Of a DNA stretch of 64,000 bases, positions 53,411-64,000 are shown piece after piece. Where the stretch lies: the NCBI RefSeq assembly GCF_029537395.1, contig NZ_CP120677.1, forward strand, positions 1,116,001 to 1,180,000, read 5' to 3'. This DNA comes from Tissierella sp. Yu-01 (GTDB taxonomy: Bacteria > Bacillota > Clostridia > Tissierellales > Tissierellaceae). Every line of letters starts with the position of its first letter. Position 1 is the stretch's first letter. A program made the translations under genes and the position numbers. A model generated the notes under the pieces. The model saw nothing but the letters and a program-made list of their open reading frames with translations, ran no database searches and was not told where the DNA came from.

Positions 53411-53417
53411 CACTCGG

Positions 53418-55318
53418 ATTTACATTCTACTGTAGTTCTATTAAAGGATAGACCAGAATCTATTTCATACCTAATGTCATTAGGATTTACATTCTACTGT
53501 AGTTCTATTAAAGGGACCCCTTAGACAACTATGAAGATTATGTATCTTTAATTTACATTCTACTGTAGTTCTATTAAAGGCAGCGAAAAAAAGATACAAG
53601 GGTTCAAAGAAATACAAATTTACATTCTACTGTAGTTCTATTAAAGGTAGATATGAAAGTGGGCAAGAAATATAGCTTCATGGATTTACATTCTACTGTA
53701 GTTCTATTAAAGGGGGGTAACTTGTAAATATCAGAACAGTGAAACTCAGATTTACATTCTACTGTAGTTCTATTAAAGGTAATAAAAAAGTAGAAGTTAG
53801 AGGTTATTATAAAAAATTTACATTCTACTGTAGTTCTATTAAAGGTTAATGCAGTAGAGGAGGCTAAGGCTATGTTTGATAAAATTTACATTCTACTGTA
53901 GTTCTATTAAAGGAGGTGAATCATGAAGCTGTCACTTACACAATATGTTGATTTACATTCTACTGTAGTTCTATTAAAGGTCACTATACGGAGATACTTC
54001 ATTCCAGTTATTATATTTACATTCTACTGTAGTTCTATTAAAGGATTCTCTTTAGAAAGTGAAAATAATTTAGATTCTTAATTTACATTCTACTGTAGTT
54101 CTATTAAAGGTCAACGTATCAAATAGCTTATTCCAACTCGATAGATAAATTTACATTCTACTGTAGTTCTATTAAAGGTATTCAGGTAGAGGTAATTTCC
54201 ATATTGGTGCTTGACCATTTACATTCTACTGTAGTTCTATTAAAGGATTTATATTAGACTCTGATTTACTTACATTTTTGAATATTTACATTCTACTGTA
54301 GTTCTATTAAAGGACAAGCCAGTATTTCCATATTTCTGAACTTGTCTACGATTTACATTCTACTGTAGTTCTATTAAAGGAAATTAATTCCTTGGGGAAA
54401 AAAAGCATCAGAATTAACATTTACATTCTACTGTAGTTCTATTAAAGGTTAAAGAAAAAATGTACAAAGGAGATGAAAAGGAAGAATTTACATTCTACTG
54501 TAGTTCTATTAAAGGTGAGTATGTAGTGCCAGCTGGTGAATTGGTAGCGTTATTTACATTCTACTGTAGTTCTATTAAAGGTTTTTTATTACAATACGCT
54601 TGATGTAATTGTAATGCTTTACATTCTACTGTAGTTCTATTAAAGGGGTACAGATAGAGTCGTTGGGGGTGTGATTTAATGAGCTTTACATTCTACTGTA
54701 GTTCTATTAAAGGGAAGATTTATTGGACTTAGGTGGACTATTTGGTAAGGCTTTACATTCTACTGTAGTTCTATTAAAGGGATATGATTTTAGGAATAAC
54801 AAATAGGATTTTTAATCTTTACATTCTACTGTAGTTCTATTAAAGGTTAGTATATTCTTTCTGATACACCACTTGACTTGACCTTTACATTCTACTGTAG
54901 TTCTATTAAAGGTTCTGAACTCGTGTACTATTTCATACGGTCTATCTTGCTTTACATTCTACTGTAGTTCTATTAAAGGGAAAATAGAGAGAAGTGTAAA
55001 AAGAAAGTTAATGTAAATCTTTACATTCTACTGTAGTTCTATTAAAGGAGCATCAGAATTAACGGGGTTACCTTATGATTTTATTGCTTTACATTCTACT
55101 GTAGTTCTATTAAAGGTAAGTTTTTATGTTTTCACCCCCTTAAAAGCAAGTAATCTTTACATTCTACTGTAGTTCTATTAAAGGCTCCCCTACTTACTCC
55201 ATATAACTTCGCAACTCCACCCTTTACATTCTACTGTAGTTCTATTAAAGGTAAGAACTGTGCATCTGCCATAGATAATGATATAGGCCTTTACATTCTA
55301 CTGTAGTTCTATTAAAGG
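53418..55318 (-). CRISPR. Leader-proximal part of the type I-B CRISPR array (29 repeats, 28 spacers)
   Basis: Twenty-nine 30-bp repeats, 34-39 bp spacers, same repeat as 48063-48895. With the interrupted spacer, the whole array has 42 repeats and 41 spacers. Orientation is minus: cas2 and the leader are at the right end and the degenerate repeat at the left. In transcribed sense, the eleven newest repeats (54617-55318) end GTAAAG, while the older ones here end GTAAAT. Two spacers (54381-54418 and 55049-55086) share a 15-nt overlap. Confidence 0.97.
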
Positions 55319-55504
55319 CCATCCTGTTCTATACGTTGTATTTTCTGGTCTGTATACCTTGTTTCTGTCTATGTTTAAATTTATCAATTCCATCATCCAA
55401 TTACTACCATGAAATTTATCATTCTTACTACTATAATGTTTATAATTAGATGTTTGTCGACAAGCACAGTTTTTTGCATCATTACAGGTCGACAGGAATA
55501 AATT
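55319..55504 (-). promoter_or_regulatory. Putative CRISPR leader between cas2 and the newest repeat
   Basis: 186 bp without a gene. It holds two GTCGAC palindromes 32 bp apart (55456-55461 and 55488-55493) and AT-rich sequence, and should contain the array promoter and the acquisition signals. The 37-39 bp next to the last repeat (55319-55357) have spacer-like composition and length, so one end repeat may have been lost there. That is only a suspicion. Confidence 0.6.
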
Positions 55505-55783
55505 CTAAAAAAAATTAGATGTCTTATCATCCATTAAACCCCAAAATTCTTTTTCAAGCCATTTTTCACTTCTGCTTTTAAATATTAAAAGCGAATCTTT
55601 GTCTTTTCTGATATGCTTGCTAAGATCTGTTCTTAATTTAAGATAATTTAATTCTGTAAGCTCTCCTTCAAATACTGATTTCTGAATATGAGTTAGGTAC
55701 TTTTTGCATATTTTAAATGTATTTCTAGAAATTCTTGGCCCTTTTTCATCTGCTAAAATATCATAGACTAATATCACATACAT
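55505..55783 (-). CDS. cas2: Cas2
   Basis: 92 residues with the Cas2 ferredoxin-like opening VILVYDILADEKGPRISRNTFKICKKYL, where the D after VY is the conserved acidic residue, then HIQKSVFEGELTE. It dimerises and bridges Cas1 dimers in the spacer-integration complex. It starts 6 nt after the cas1 stop and is the last cas gene before the leader. Confidence 0.95.
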   Translation of the reverse strand: MYVILVYDILADEKGPRISRNTFKICKKYLTHIQKSVFEGELTELNYLKLRTDLSKHIRKDKDSLLIFKSRSEKWLEKEFWGLMDDKTSNFF

Positions 55784-55789
55784 ATTATA

Positions 55790-56782
55790 TCACCACCATA
55801 TTTTAAAACCAACGTATTCTTTTTCACCAATAATATGTTTAATCAATTTATAGCACTCTAATCTAATCAGATATCTATAGGATACATCTCTACCTAACCC
55901 TTTATGAGATATTGTAGTTTCAAGTCTCTTATCATATTCCATTAGTATTTTTCTCTTACCAGATTCTTTGAGATACAAAAAGTTTGATTCTCTCTCAAAA
56001 TCTTCTTCTGTAATTTGATTTTTATTAAGCAATGAAAAAATCATTCTTTCACCAATTAGTGGTTTGAATATTTCTGAAATATCTAAGCATAACGAGAATC
56101 TTTTCGTACCAGGTTCATGCAAATAGCTTATTGTTGGATTCAATTGAGTTTTATATATTTCACTTAAAGTAGTAGTATAGATTAAGCTATTCACAAAGGA
56201 AATAAGAGTGTTAATCATATTATCAGGTGGCCTTTTTACTCTTTTCTCAAATTGGATATCCTGTTTTACTATATCATTCCACGTAGAATAATAAATCTTT
56301 CTAATATTCCCCTCAATCCCCATAATCTCAGTTATAGATTTTCCGAATTCTAATTTATTTATTAGACTATCTATATTCTTCATGGCGTCTTCTAAGTTAA
56401 TTCCTCTGCCATTATAATATCTTAAATTTCTGTAAATATTGTAGGATGCTGCTTTCAAAATTTCTTTAGCTATTCGTAATCTTTTTTCCTCGTTATCATA
56501 AGACTTTACTTGTTCAACTAACAAATAACCGCTGATATTCGTCTCTCTTGGGTAATAACTACCACTATAGAATCCATAATAGTTAAACACATGTAGAATA
56601 ATACCGTTCTGGGACACAAAGTTTAATAATTTGGTATTTAAACTTACTTCACCAAAAAGGTATATTTCATCAGCAACTTCTACTTTTAAATTCTTTGCAT
56701 TTCCGTCTAAACTTGTTATTTCTATATTATTATCTTTTCTTCTTAAATCCCCATCTTTTAATATATAGAATGTCTCTCCCAA
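55790..56782 (-). CDS. cas1: Cas1
   Basis: 330 residues from TTG 56782, seven nt behind AGGGGGTG. Type I-B Cas1 landmarks: FYGFYSGSYYPRE near the N-terminal domain, GIEGNIRKIYYSTW with the conserved Glu, and LHEPGTKRFSLCLDISEIFKP with the metal-binding His and Asp. It is the integrase that inserts new spacers next to the leader, with Cas2. It lies between cas4 and cas2. Confidence 0.96.
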   Translation of the reverse strand: MGETFYILKDGDLRRKDNNIEITSLDGNAKNLKVEVADEIYLFGEVSLNTKLLNFVSQNGIILHVFNYYGFYSGSYYPRETNISGYLLVEQVKSYDNEEKRLRIAKEILKAASYNIYRNLRYYNGRGINLEDAMKNIDSLINKLEFGKSITEIMGIEGNIRKIYYSTWNDIVKQDIQFEKRVKRPPDNMINTLISFVNSLIYTTTLSEIYKTQLNPTISYLHEPGTKRFSLCLDISEIFKPLIGERMIFSLLNKNQITEEDFERESNFLYLKESGKRKILMEYDKRLETTISHKGLGRDVSYRYLIRLECYKLIKHIIGEKEYVGFKIWW

Positions 56783-56797
56783 TATATATTACACCCC

Positions 56798-57289
56798 CTA
56801 GATATAGCAGAGTTCATAGTATGAACACTTCTTACAAAAAGACTTATTGATCGTTTTAGGAGGTAAACTTATATTTATGATGTCTTGAATCTCTTTTAAC
56901 ACATCCATAAGTTCTTTTTCTTCCTCATCATTTAAATATATTTCCTCCCTTTTTCTCAACAAAGGATAATCCAAGATCCCTTTCTCTATATTGACCCCTT
57001 TACTTCTCAATACCCATATATAGTATTTCAATTGCCACTTAGATGCCTCATCTAACTTTCTTGACTTTTTCACTTCGTGTATGACTTTCCAGTCTTTTAA
57101 AAAGTCAATGTTGATACTTTCATCTATTAAGATATTTTTCTTTTCTCTATCGTAGGAATTTTCATCAATTAACTTACCAATACCAACCAATTCACTATTG
57201 AATTCCATATTTAAGTCATTACTGAAATACCATAACTTTTTCTTACACACGAAATTATAATATACCATTACCCCTGTTACCTTTTTCAT
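56798..57289 (-). CDS. cas4: Cas4
   Basis: 163 residues. RecB-like nuclease with a single Cys near the N-terminus (VCKKKLWYF) and the C-terminal Cys trio (SFCKKCSYYELC) forming the iron-sulfur site. The D/ExK core is visible as IDFLKDWKVIHEVKKS, and YQL-like SKWQLKYYIW follows. In I-B systems it trims prespacers and selects the PAM. AGGTGAT precedes the ATG. Confidence 0.94.
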   Translation of the reverse strand: MKKVTGVMVYYNFVCKKKLWYFSNDLNMEFNSELVGIGKLIDENSYDREKKNILIDESINIDFLKDWKVIHEVKKSRKLDEASKWQLKYYIWVLRSKGVNIEKGILDYPLLRKREEIYLNDEEEKELMDVLKEIQDIINISLPPKTINKSFCKKCSYYELCYI

Positions 57290-57301
57290 GGAATCACCTG
57301 C

Positions 57302-59545
57302 TTAATCAAATCTATACTCCTGAGTTAGTTTCTCTTTCTTATCCTTTTTCTCAACTACAATACCAATTTCCTCTGAATAACTAGAATCTATCACTGGAAT
57401 TTTCTCATACTTACTCAATTCTAGTTCTTCTAATATGTTCCCCTCTACCTGATCGTTTCTAATATTAACAGTAAAATTCATGAGCTCATCTCTACTAATA
57501 ATTTTTTCTCTTTTAAGTTTTTTTCTTTCTTCTTTGGACATGTTGTTATCATATTTCGTATTGAGTATAGATATATAACCCTTAATTTGATTTTTATATA
57601 AATTATAAATATCGATTGGAATTACTGTTCTACTATCAATTCCCCTAAACATTTCTTGAATCTCTTTTTTAGTTTTTTCATAATCGTCTATACTTCTAAC
57701 ATAACTAATATTTTCTTTTAATGTGGTATAGTATTTTGTATCTTTAAGATTTTCGGTAGTATATACAGAAGCAACTAGGTCTACCTTTTCCTTTTCTGTT
57801 AAAATTCCATCTTTATCCTTAATATGCTTCCTTGATAAATCAAAAATTTCTCTATCTATTACAGGCCCTATACCACTGCATTTGTCCTTTTCACTTCCAA
57901 TAAACACATGACAATTATAGTTATCATCTATTAACTCTCTTTTCCTATAACATCTACCCATTCTTTGAAATAATCCATTTAAATCAGATAATTCTGTTAT
58001 TAATACATCAAAATCAATATCTAATGATGCCTCTACAATCTGAGTTGAAATCCATATCCCGTATTCCTCTGATTCTAATTTACCAATCTCTAGAATTGCA
58101 TCTTCTTTATCTTTTCTATCTCTTCTAATAAAACTACTGTGAAGTAAATTTATATTTTCTACTTTACTTTTTTCTAATTCTTTATATATAGCTTGAGCTT
58201 TCCTTACAGTATTACAAATTACTAATACTTTGTTCTTATTATAAAGGCTCAAGATATAATCTACATTAATTCCATCTTCTACAACCATCATTCTATGCCT
58301 GCTATAGCTACTATCGATAAAAGGTTTATCAGGCATGGCAAACTCTATTTCTTCTTCTTTCAATATATCTATAATAAAACTTGGCAATGTTGCAGTTAAT
58401 ATTGAAAATTTACCTCCCACTTTAGTTATATATCTTATACCTATAATCAGATAGGATAATAATTGTGGTGTATACATTTGTATTTCATCAATAACAACTT
58501 TAGAATAAGCCAATGTAGCTAATTTTGATTCAAAACCTCTATACCTATAGACAAAATCAAATATTTGATCTAATGTGCAAATAGTAAGTGGAAGTGAGAG
58601 CTGCTTTGTCTTATCGTAATATTCGTCAAAATCAATGTTTTCATTATTGAGGTTGAGATATTGACTTCTTGTGTCTGAATGAAGTAATCCTACCTTGTTT
58701 TGGAAGTCATCAGTAACTATCTTTGTAGTTACTCTCTCATATATAGAGTTAATTGCTGTTTTCAAAGGTAATGTAAAGAATCCTTTATTATCTCCTATCC
58801 ATAATAACCCCGCCTCTGTCTTACCCATACCTGTTTGGGCAATTACAATAGTACTTTTATCTTGATTATCAATCATATATTTCTGTAGTTCATTCCATTT
58901 TGCATCTGGAGTATCCTTCCTCCATGAATTTATTAGATTTTCTAAATCATTAGATAGAAAATCATTTTTATTTTCCACTACGATATGAGCACTGGCTGCA
59001 TAGTCAATTCTATTTAATAATCCTTTAATCATAATGTATTTAAAGAATATATCTTGTCCATTTTTTTCATAGATTCTATCATTTAGAACAAAGAATTGAT
59101 CTTCAATAGTATCATTTAAATCTACATATTTTAATTTATCATAGCTGAATTCTTCAAATTCATCTTCTATTAGCTCTATTTCATCTTCAACATCATTATC
59201 GGTAAAGTTAATTTCTCTTTCATGATGATATCCCACTGAATGAAATAAAATCTTTATGTCTGAAGTATCATATCCTAGATTTTCAAGTTCTACAAAATCT
59301 ATAAATGCTAAGCTAAGTATCCCGTGAGGTATTTCCGTTTTGCTCTTTTTGCCATTTAACAATCTTTGTTGAAATCTAGTGTTTATTTTACCTAAATCAT
59401 GATATAAACAGGCTAAGTACAACATATCCCAATCTATTTCTAGATTAGGATATGTTGATTTTAATAATTCATAATTTTTTAATAAATTATCTGTATGCTG
59501 TTGTATCGTTTCTTTAGGATCTGACTTTGCATAAAATTCTTTCAT
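57302..59545 (-). CDS. cas3: Cas3 helicase-nuclease
   Basis: 747 residues. N-terminal HD nuclease: H17, H49-D50-LGK, then a further His region (HSVGYHHE). SF2 helicase: Walker A AQTGMGKTEAG (about 236), VVIDEIQMYTPQLL (motif II DEIQ), TATLP (motif III) and LFQRMGRCYRK (motif VI). Single-chain HD plus helicase is the usual I-B form. It is recruited by Cascade to degrade target DNA. GAGGAGTG precedes the ATG. Confidence 0.95.
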   Translation of the reverse strand: MKEFYAKSDPKETIQQHTDNLLKNYELLKSTYPNLEIDWDMLYLACLYHDLGKINTRFQQRLLNGKKSKTEIPHGILSLAFIDFVELENLGYDTSDIKILFHSVGYHHEREINFTDNDVEDEIELIEDEFEEFSYDKLKYVDLNDTIEDQFFVLNDRIYEKNGQDIFFKYIMIKGLLNRIDYAASAHIVVENKNDFLSNDLENLINSWRKDTPDAKWNELQKYMIDNQDKSTIVIAQTGMGKTEAGLLWIGDNKGFFTLPLKTAINSIYERVTTKIVTDDFQNKVGLLHSDTRSQYLNLNNENIDFDEYYDKTKQLSLPLTICTLDQIFDFVYRYRGFESKLATLAYSKVVIDEIQMYTPQLLSYLIIGIRYITKVGGKFSILTATLPSFIIDILKEEEIEFAMPDKPFIDSSYSRHRMMVVEDGINVDYILSLYNKNKVLVICNTVRKAQAIYKELEKSKVENINLLHSSFIRRDRKDKEDAILEIGKLESEEYGIWISTQIVEASLDIDFDVLITELSDLNGLFQRMGRCYRKRELIDDNYNCHVFIGSEKDKCSGIGPVIDREIFDLSRKHIKDKDGILTEKEKVDLVASVYTTENLKDTKYYTTLKENISYVRSIDDYEKTKKEIQEMFRGIDSRTVIPIDIYNLYKNQIKGYISILNTKYDNNMSKEERKKLKREKIISRDELMNFTVNIRNDQVEGNILEELELSKYEKIPVIDSSYSEEIGIVVEKKDKKEKLTQEYRFD

Positions 59546-59560
59546 CTAACTCACTCCTCG

Positions 59561-61170
<1,610 letters not shown>

Positions 61171-61181
<11 letters not shown>

Positions 61182-62853
61182 TACTATCTCCTCCATTATT
61201 AGTATTTTCTTTTCCTTCAATTAGTCCGCTTACAAAGGCATATCCTATAGTTTTAAAAGCTACATCATCTTTTAACCCTTCTAGAATTATTTGTGGTACA
61301 GGTTTTCTTACATATAAGTAGCAGTTTAGTAGAGTATCCATAAACATGTCTTTACTGTTTACTTTAAGAGCATTTAGTAATCTATAAGCAATTCCACTTA
61401 ATTTACTCTCTGCCTTTTTTTCCTTATATTCTTTCCTTAAAAAATATCCCTGCATATTCCCATCTTTTACAATATCCTTTTCACTATCTATCTTTTCCAT
61501 ATATCCTAACCCCCTCATAAACTTATCGTTTATATTCATAACATTAAATAATTGTAGACCATTGAAATAACAGTCATTTGGCGTAGATAGCTTGTATATC
61601 AGTAATTTATGTATTATTAAAAATAAGTTTTGAGTATTAAACAAACTATCTATAACAAGATCATAGATATTAAAGTAGGTATTTACTTCTTTATATCCAG
61701 CACTAATCAATGAATTCAAACTGTTCTTTGACTTATGGATTAAATCTAATATATCTCGTGTCAAAATATTAAATCTATATTTGCTATTTTCGTATCTGAC
61801 TACCTGTATATCTGTAAGTTCATATTTCATATTTTCTGTGAACTGTTCTTGAATAGATTTTACTAGAGCTCTATAGGTTAGAGATCTAGTTACTTCATGT
61901 TTTTTTAGAATTTCACTTTTAATTTTTTTATTGGCTTCAATCGCATTGCTTAGACTTGAATTATCATTTATATATATTCCATTATCATAAACATAGGTAA
62001 ACCCAGCTGGCACACATGAATAAATAAGCTTGCAAATAGGGCATACTGCCACATCATTGTTAAAGTCCCAAACATGTGAAGTTTTTCTAGCTACATCAAA
62101 TCCCGTTGCATTTAAGAAACTAAGGTCATTTTTGAAATCCTTCATTTCTGAATCACAAGTGAAACAATTATACTTAAATTTTTTCTTATCTGAACCTAGA
62201 TATTCCATGACTGGAGGGATAAAATATTGTCTATAGTCTACATATATATCTTTTTCTTTTGGTTGTCGATTCAGAAAGCTAACGCCTTCCCATGCATTCT
62301 TAATTATGTTATATATGACGTTTTTAGCTGCAAGATATCGTTTCGCCTCATCTGATTTTACATAATCAATCACTTTGTATATCTTTGAAAGTGTAGTCTT
62401 TACTTCAGGAAGTACATCCTCTAATTTTTGAGTTTTATTTAACTTTATAGTGGTTATATCTTTTTCTAATTGTAGTATATCAACGTCCGAATTGATTAGT
62501 TCATAAGCAGCAACATAACTATTGCTTTTGATATATCTCTTTAATATATCAGTTATATATTTATTAAGAGAGTCTAAGCTATTGCTACTAAATTCTTTTA
62601 AATCAGTATCTTCATGATATTTAATAAAGTCTTCAAAGGATACTATCTTATGCCAAGCTAATGTTTCTTCGTAAATATTGATAAAATAATTGAAATATTT
62701 TTCTTCAAAATTTTCCAATACTTTTGGATTAAATTCTATATAATTATCCTTTATAGTAACTTCATCTTCAGACTCTTTTAATATATTATAAAATCCAACT
62801 ATACCACTGTTATATAGCCAATCCTCCATATATAATCGTATATTCTCACTCAA
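61171..62853 (-). CDS. cas8b: Cas8b1/Cst1 large subunit
   Basis: 560 residues from TTG 62853, with GGAGGTG upstream. The opening LYMEDWLYNSGIVGFYNIL and the zinc-ribbon pair CFTCDSEM...VCPICKLIYSCVPAGF are typical of Cst1 (Tneap-type I-B). It recognises the PAM and helps recruit Cas3. Confirms subtype I-B together with Cst2-type Cas7. Confidence 0.92.
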
Positions 62854-62866
62854 TATCTCACCTCCC

Positions 62867-63592
62867 TTACACTATATCCACCATACCAAATCCAGATGAT
62901 CTCATGGATCCAATTCCTGCCTTGTATAGATAATAAAGGATATATGGCTTAGCTTTTATTTTTAGTTTACAAATGTTTCCTAGTACTTCAATGTCATAAT
63001 TCTTTATTTTTACTTCTTTATTACCTAAGACAATAACCTCTATTTCTCTAAAATCCAAAATTCTTTCCTCACCAAATTCATTTAAAAGTTGGAAAGTTAA
63101 ATTATTCATAAAGATTTCCTTTCCATTTTCATCATTCAGAGTATGATACCAGGTCTTTTTATTATCTCCATTATGCTCTCTAACAGAAATTGGAGACATC
63201 GTTCTAAAAACAACTGCATCATCCATTATCGTTTTTTCATTTAGTAGATTTATTTTATTCACTTTCACAGAATTGTTCTTAATTGAATACGCCTTCCCTC
63301 TATTTTGTAGCATTGAATTATAGAATATTATGCCATTTCTTAAATCATTAGTTGAGTAATTAAGTATGATCTTCTTATCTGGAATATTGATTTCCTCTTT
63401 CAAAAACTTACAATTACCCATATACAATGAGAAAGTAAATGGCTTAACCTTATTTGAAGTATCTTCATATAATTCTTGGTAATACTCCTTATCATAAGAT
63501 TTAAAATTATGTTTTAGTAATGAAAGTATTATTCTGTTTTTATCCTTTGGTAAAACTTCATTTTCTAACAGCAATTCTACAGAATATCTCAT
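62867..63592 (-). CDS. cas6: Cas6 pre-crRNA endonuclease
   Basis: 241 residues with two RAMP-type ferredoxin folds and the C-terminal Gly-rich loop GIGSMRSSGFGMVDI typical of Cas6. It cuts the repeat transcript eight nt from its 3' end, leaving an expected 5' handle ATGTAAAT (older repeats) or ATGTAAAG (newer repeats). First gene of the cas operon, with GGAGGTG seven nt upstream of the ATG. Confidence 0.94.
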   Translation of the reverse strand: MRYSVELLLENEVLPKDKNRIILSLLKHNFKSYDKEYYQELYEDTSNKVKPFTFSLYMGNCKFLKEEINIPDKKIILNYSTNDLRNGIIFYNSMLQNRGKAYSIKNNSVKVNKINLLNEKTIMDDAVVFRTMSPISVREHNGDNKKTWYHTLNDENGKEIFMNNLTFQLLNEFGEERILDFREIEVIVLGNKEVKIKNYDIEVLGNICKLKIKAKPYILYYLYKAGIGSMRSSGFGMVDIV

Positions 63593-63635
63593 TTTTTCAC
63601 CTCCAATTATATTGATTCTCTGATTAAAACCAGTT

Positions 63636-63664
63636 ATTATATATGTTCTAGAAACTTTTTACAA
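63636..63664 (-). promoter_or_regulatory. Promoter of the cas operon
   Basis: On the minus strand, TTGTAA (63664-63659), exactly 17 bp, then a perfect TATAAT (63641-63636). Start is expected near 63629, giving a short leader of about 37 nt before cas6. Confidence 0.65.
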
Positions 63665-63764
63665 TTCCTTCTTTTTTTACAAATTATCTGTTTTTTACTC
63701 ATTTACATTTTAAATCTCTTCAGTAACCATATTTCTATTTATGGAAATGTACAGTAAAAAATGG

Positions 63765-63770
63765 TATAAT
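63765..63770 (+). promoter_or_regulatory. Extended -10 element before the secreted protein gene
   Basis: TGGTATAAT (TG-N-TATAAT) ends at 63770, 35 nt before the ATG. No good -35 is seen, which fits an extended -10 promoter. Confidence 0.45.
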
Positions 63771-63804
63771 GTAAACGTATTCAAATCAAAGGAGGAGAAG
63801 AAAT

Positions 63805-64000
63805 ATGAGACAATCTAAACGATTTATTTCTTTGCTTTTAGTTGCTGTTATGCTATTTTCACTATCATTTACAGCTCTAGCTGAAAGCAATTATGCTGAT
63901 GTAGTCGGCACAGTTGCAGAAGTACAAAAATATGGCAACCTTACAATGGACATAGAACCTAAGGCCCTTTATGATGCGGGTTATGAATTAGGTGATATGT
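63805..64000 (+). CDS. Secreted protein, N-terminal part (runs off the right edge)
   Basis: Sixty-five residues are visible from ATG 63805, behind GGAGGAG. A Sec signal peptide ends FTALA (cleavage expected before ESNYADV). The mature start GTVAEVQKYGNLTMDIE has a KYGN-type turn recalling the C-terminal domain of SAM-hydrolase (DUF62) proteins, but too little is present to name it. Divergent from the cas operon. Confidence 0.7.
   Translation, partial: MRQSKRFISLLLVAVMLFSLSFTALAESNYADVVGTVAEVQKYGNLTMDIEPKALYDAGYELGDM

Noticed and set aside
48063-55318. Two independent CRISPR arrays
   Set aside because: Both parts share one repeat, and the IS66 target duplication joins them through a single 38-bp spacer. 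Only one leader-like region exists.
48063-55318. CRISPR array transcribed on the plus strand
   Set aside because: Plus-strand repeats would end ATTAAAGG, but the degenerate repeat is at the left end, cas2 and the leader are at the right, and the minus-strand repeat ends GAATGTAAAT like clostridial I-B repeats.

Overview
The window is AT-rich DNA from a low-GC Gram-positive anaerobe, most likely a spore-forming member of the Clostridia or Tissierellia. The evidence is strong AGGAGG-type ribosome sites, frequent TTG and GTG starts, lipoprotein signal peptides, a CotA-like coat oxidase, and several amino-acid or acyl-amino-acid salvage operons. The species is an inference. No rRNA or tRNA gene was seen.

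Left part (1-9.3 kb, minus strand): an N-acyl-D-amino-acid deacylase, a permease and a class A beta-lactamase-like serine hydrolase form one operon behind a predicted four-segment attenuator. A Tudor/KOW-like zinc-cluster protein follows. Then comes a polar amino-acid ABC importer operon with an M20 amidohydrolase, preceded by a strong promoter and a possible 31-residue leader ORF. At 9.4-14.4 kb lie an AAA+ ATPase with a ribokinase-like N-terminus and two RyR-like C-terminal repeats, a multicopper oxidase and a small membrane lipoprotein.

Defence island (14.4-32.3 kb): it starts with a decayed PLD/helicase/DUF3427 gene. A type II restriction-modification set follows, with a Dam-type methylase, a PD-(D/E)XK nuclease and a second methylase with an HPPY motif. 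Next is a tightly packed five-gene minus-strand operon: PglZ-type phosphatase, 1487-residue DEVH helicase with a DUF1998-like tail, an unrecognised 983-residue protein, a coiled-coil protein and a radical SAM protein. It does not match BREX, DISARM, Druantia or Dpd as I know them, and it is the best candidate here for an undescribed system. Broken gene remnants sit at its upstream edge.

Middle (32.4-47.8 kb): a GNAT acetyltransferase, a three-subunit molybdenum hydroxylase operon, a Fur-box-controlled siderophore uptake operon, a PAS histidine kinase, a second deacylase/permease pair paralogous to the first, an orphan TAXI binding protein and a DUF2935 protein.

Right part (48-63.8 kb): a type I-B CRISPR-Cas locus. 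The cas6-cas8b-cas7-cas5-cas3-cas4-cas1-cas2 operon runs leftward from a clear promoter into a leader and a 42-repeat array. The array is split inside one spacer by an IS66-family element with a perfect 8-bp target duplication (CATTAAAC). That IS has a group II intron inserted 12 bp into its left terminal repeat. Two spacers overlap by 15 nt and imply a CCC-type PAM. The repeats switch their last base from T to G in the newest part of the array. A secreted protein gene runs off the right edge.
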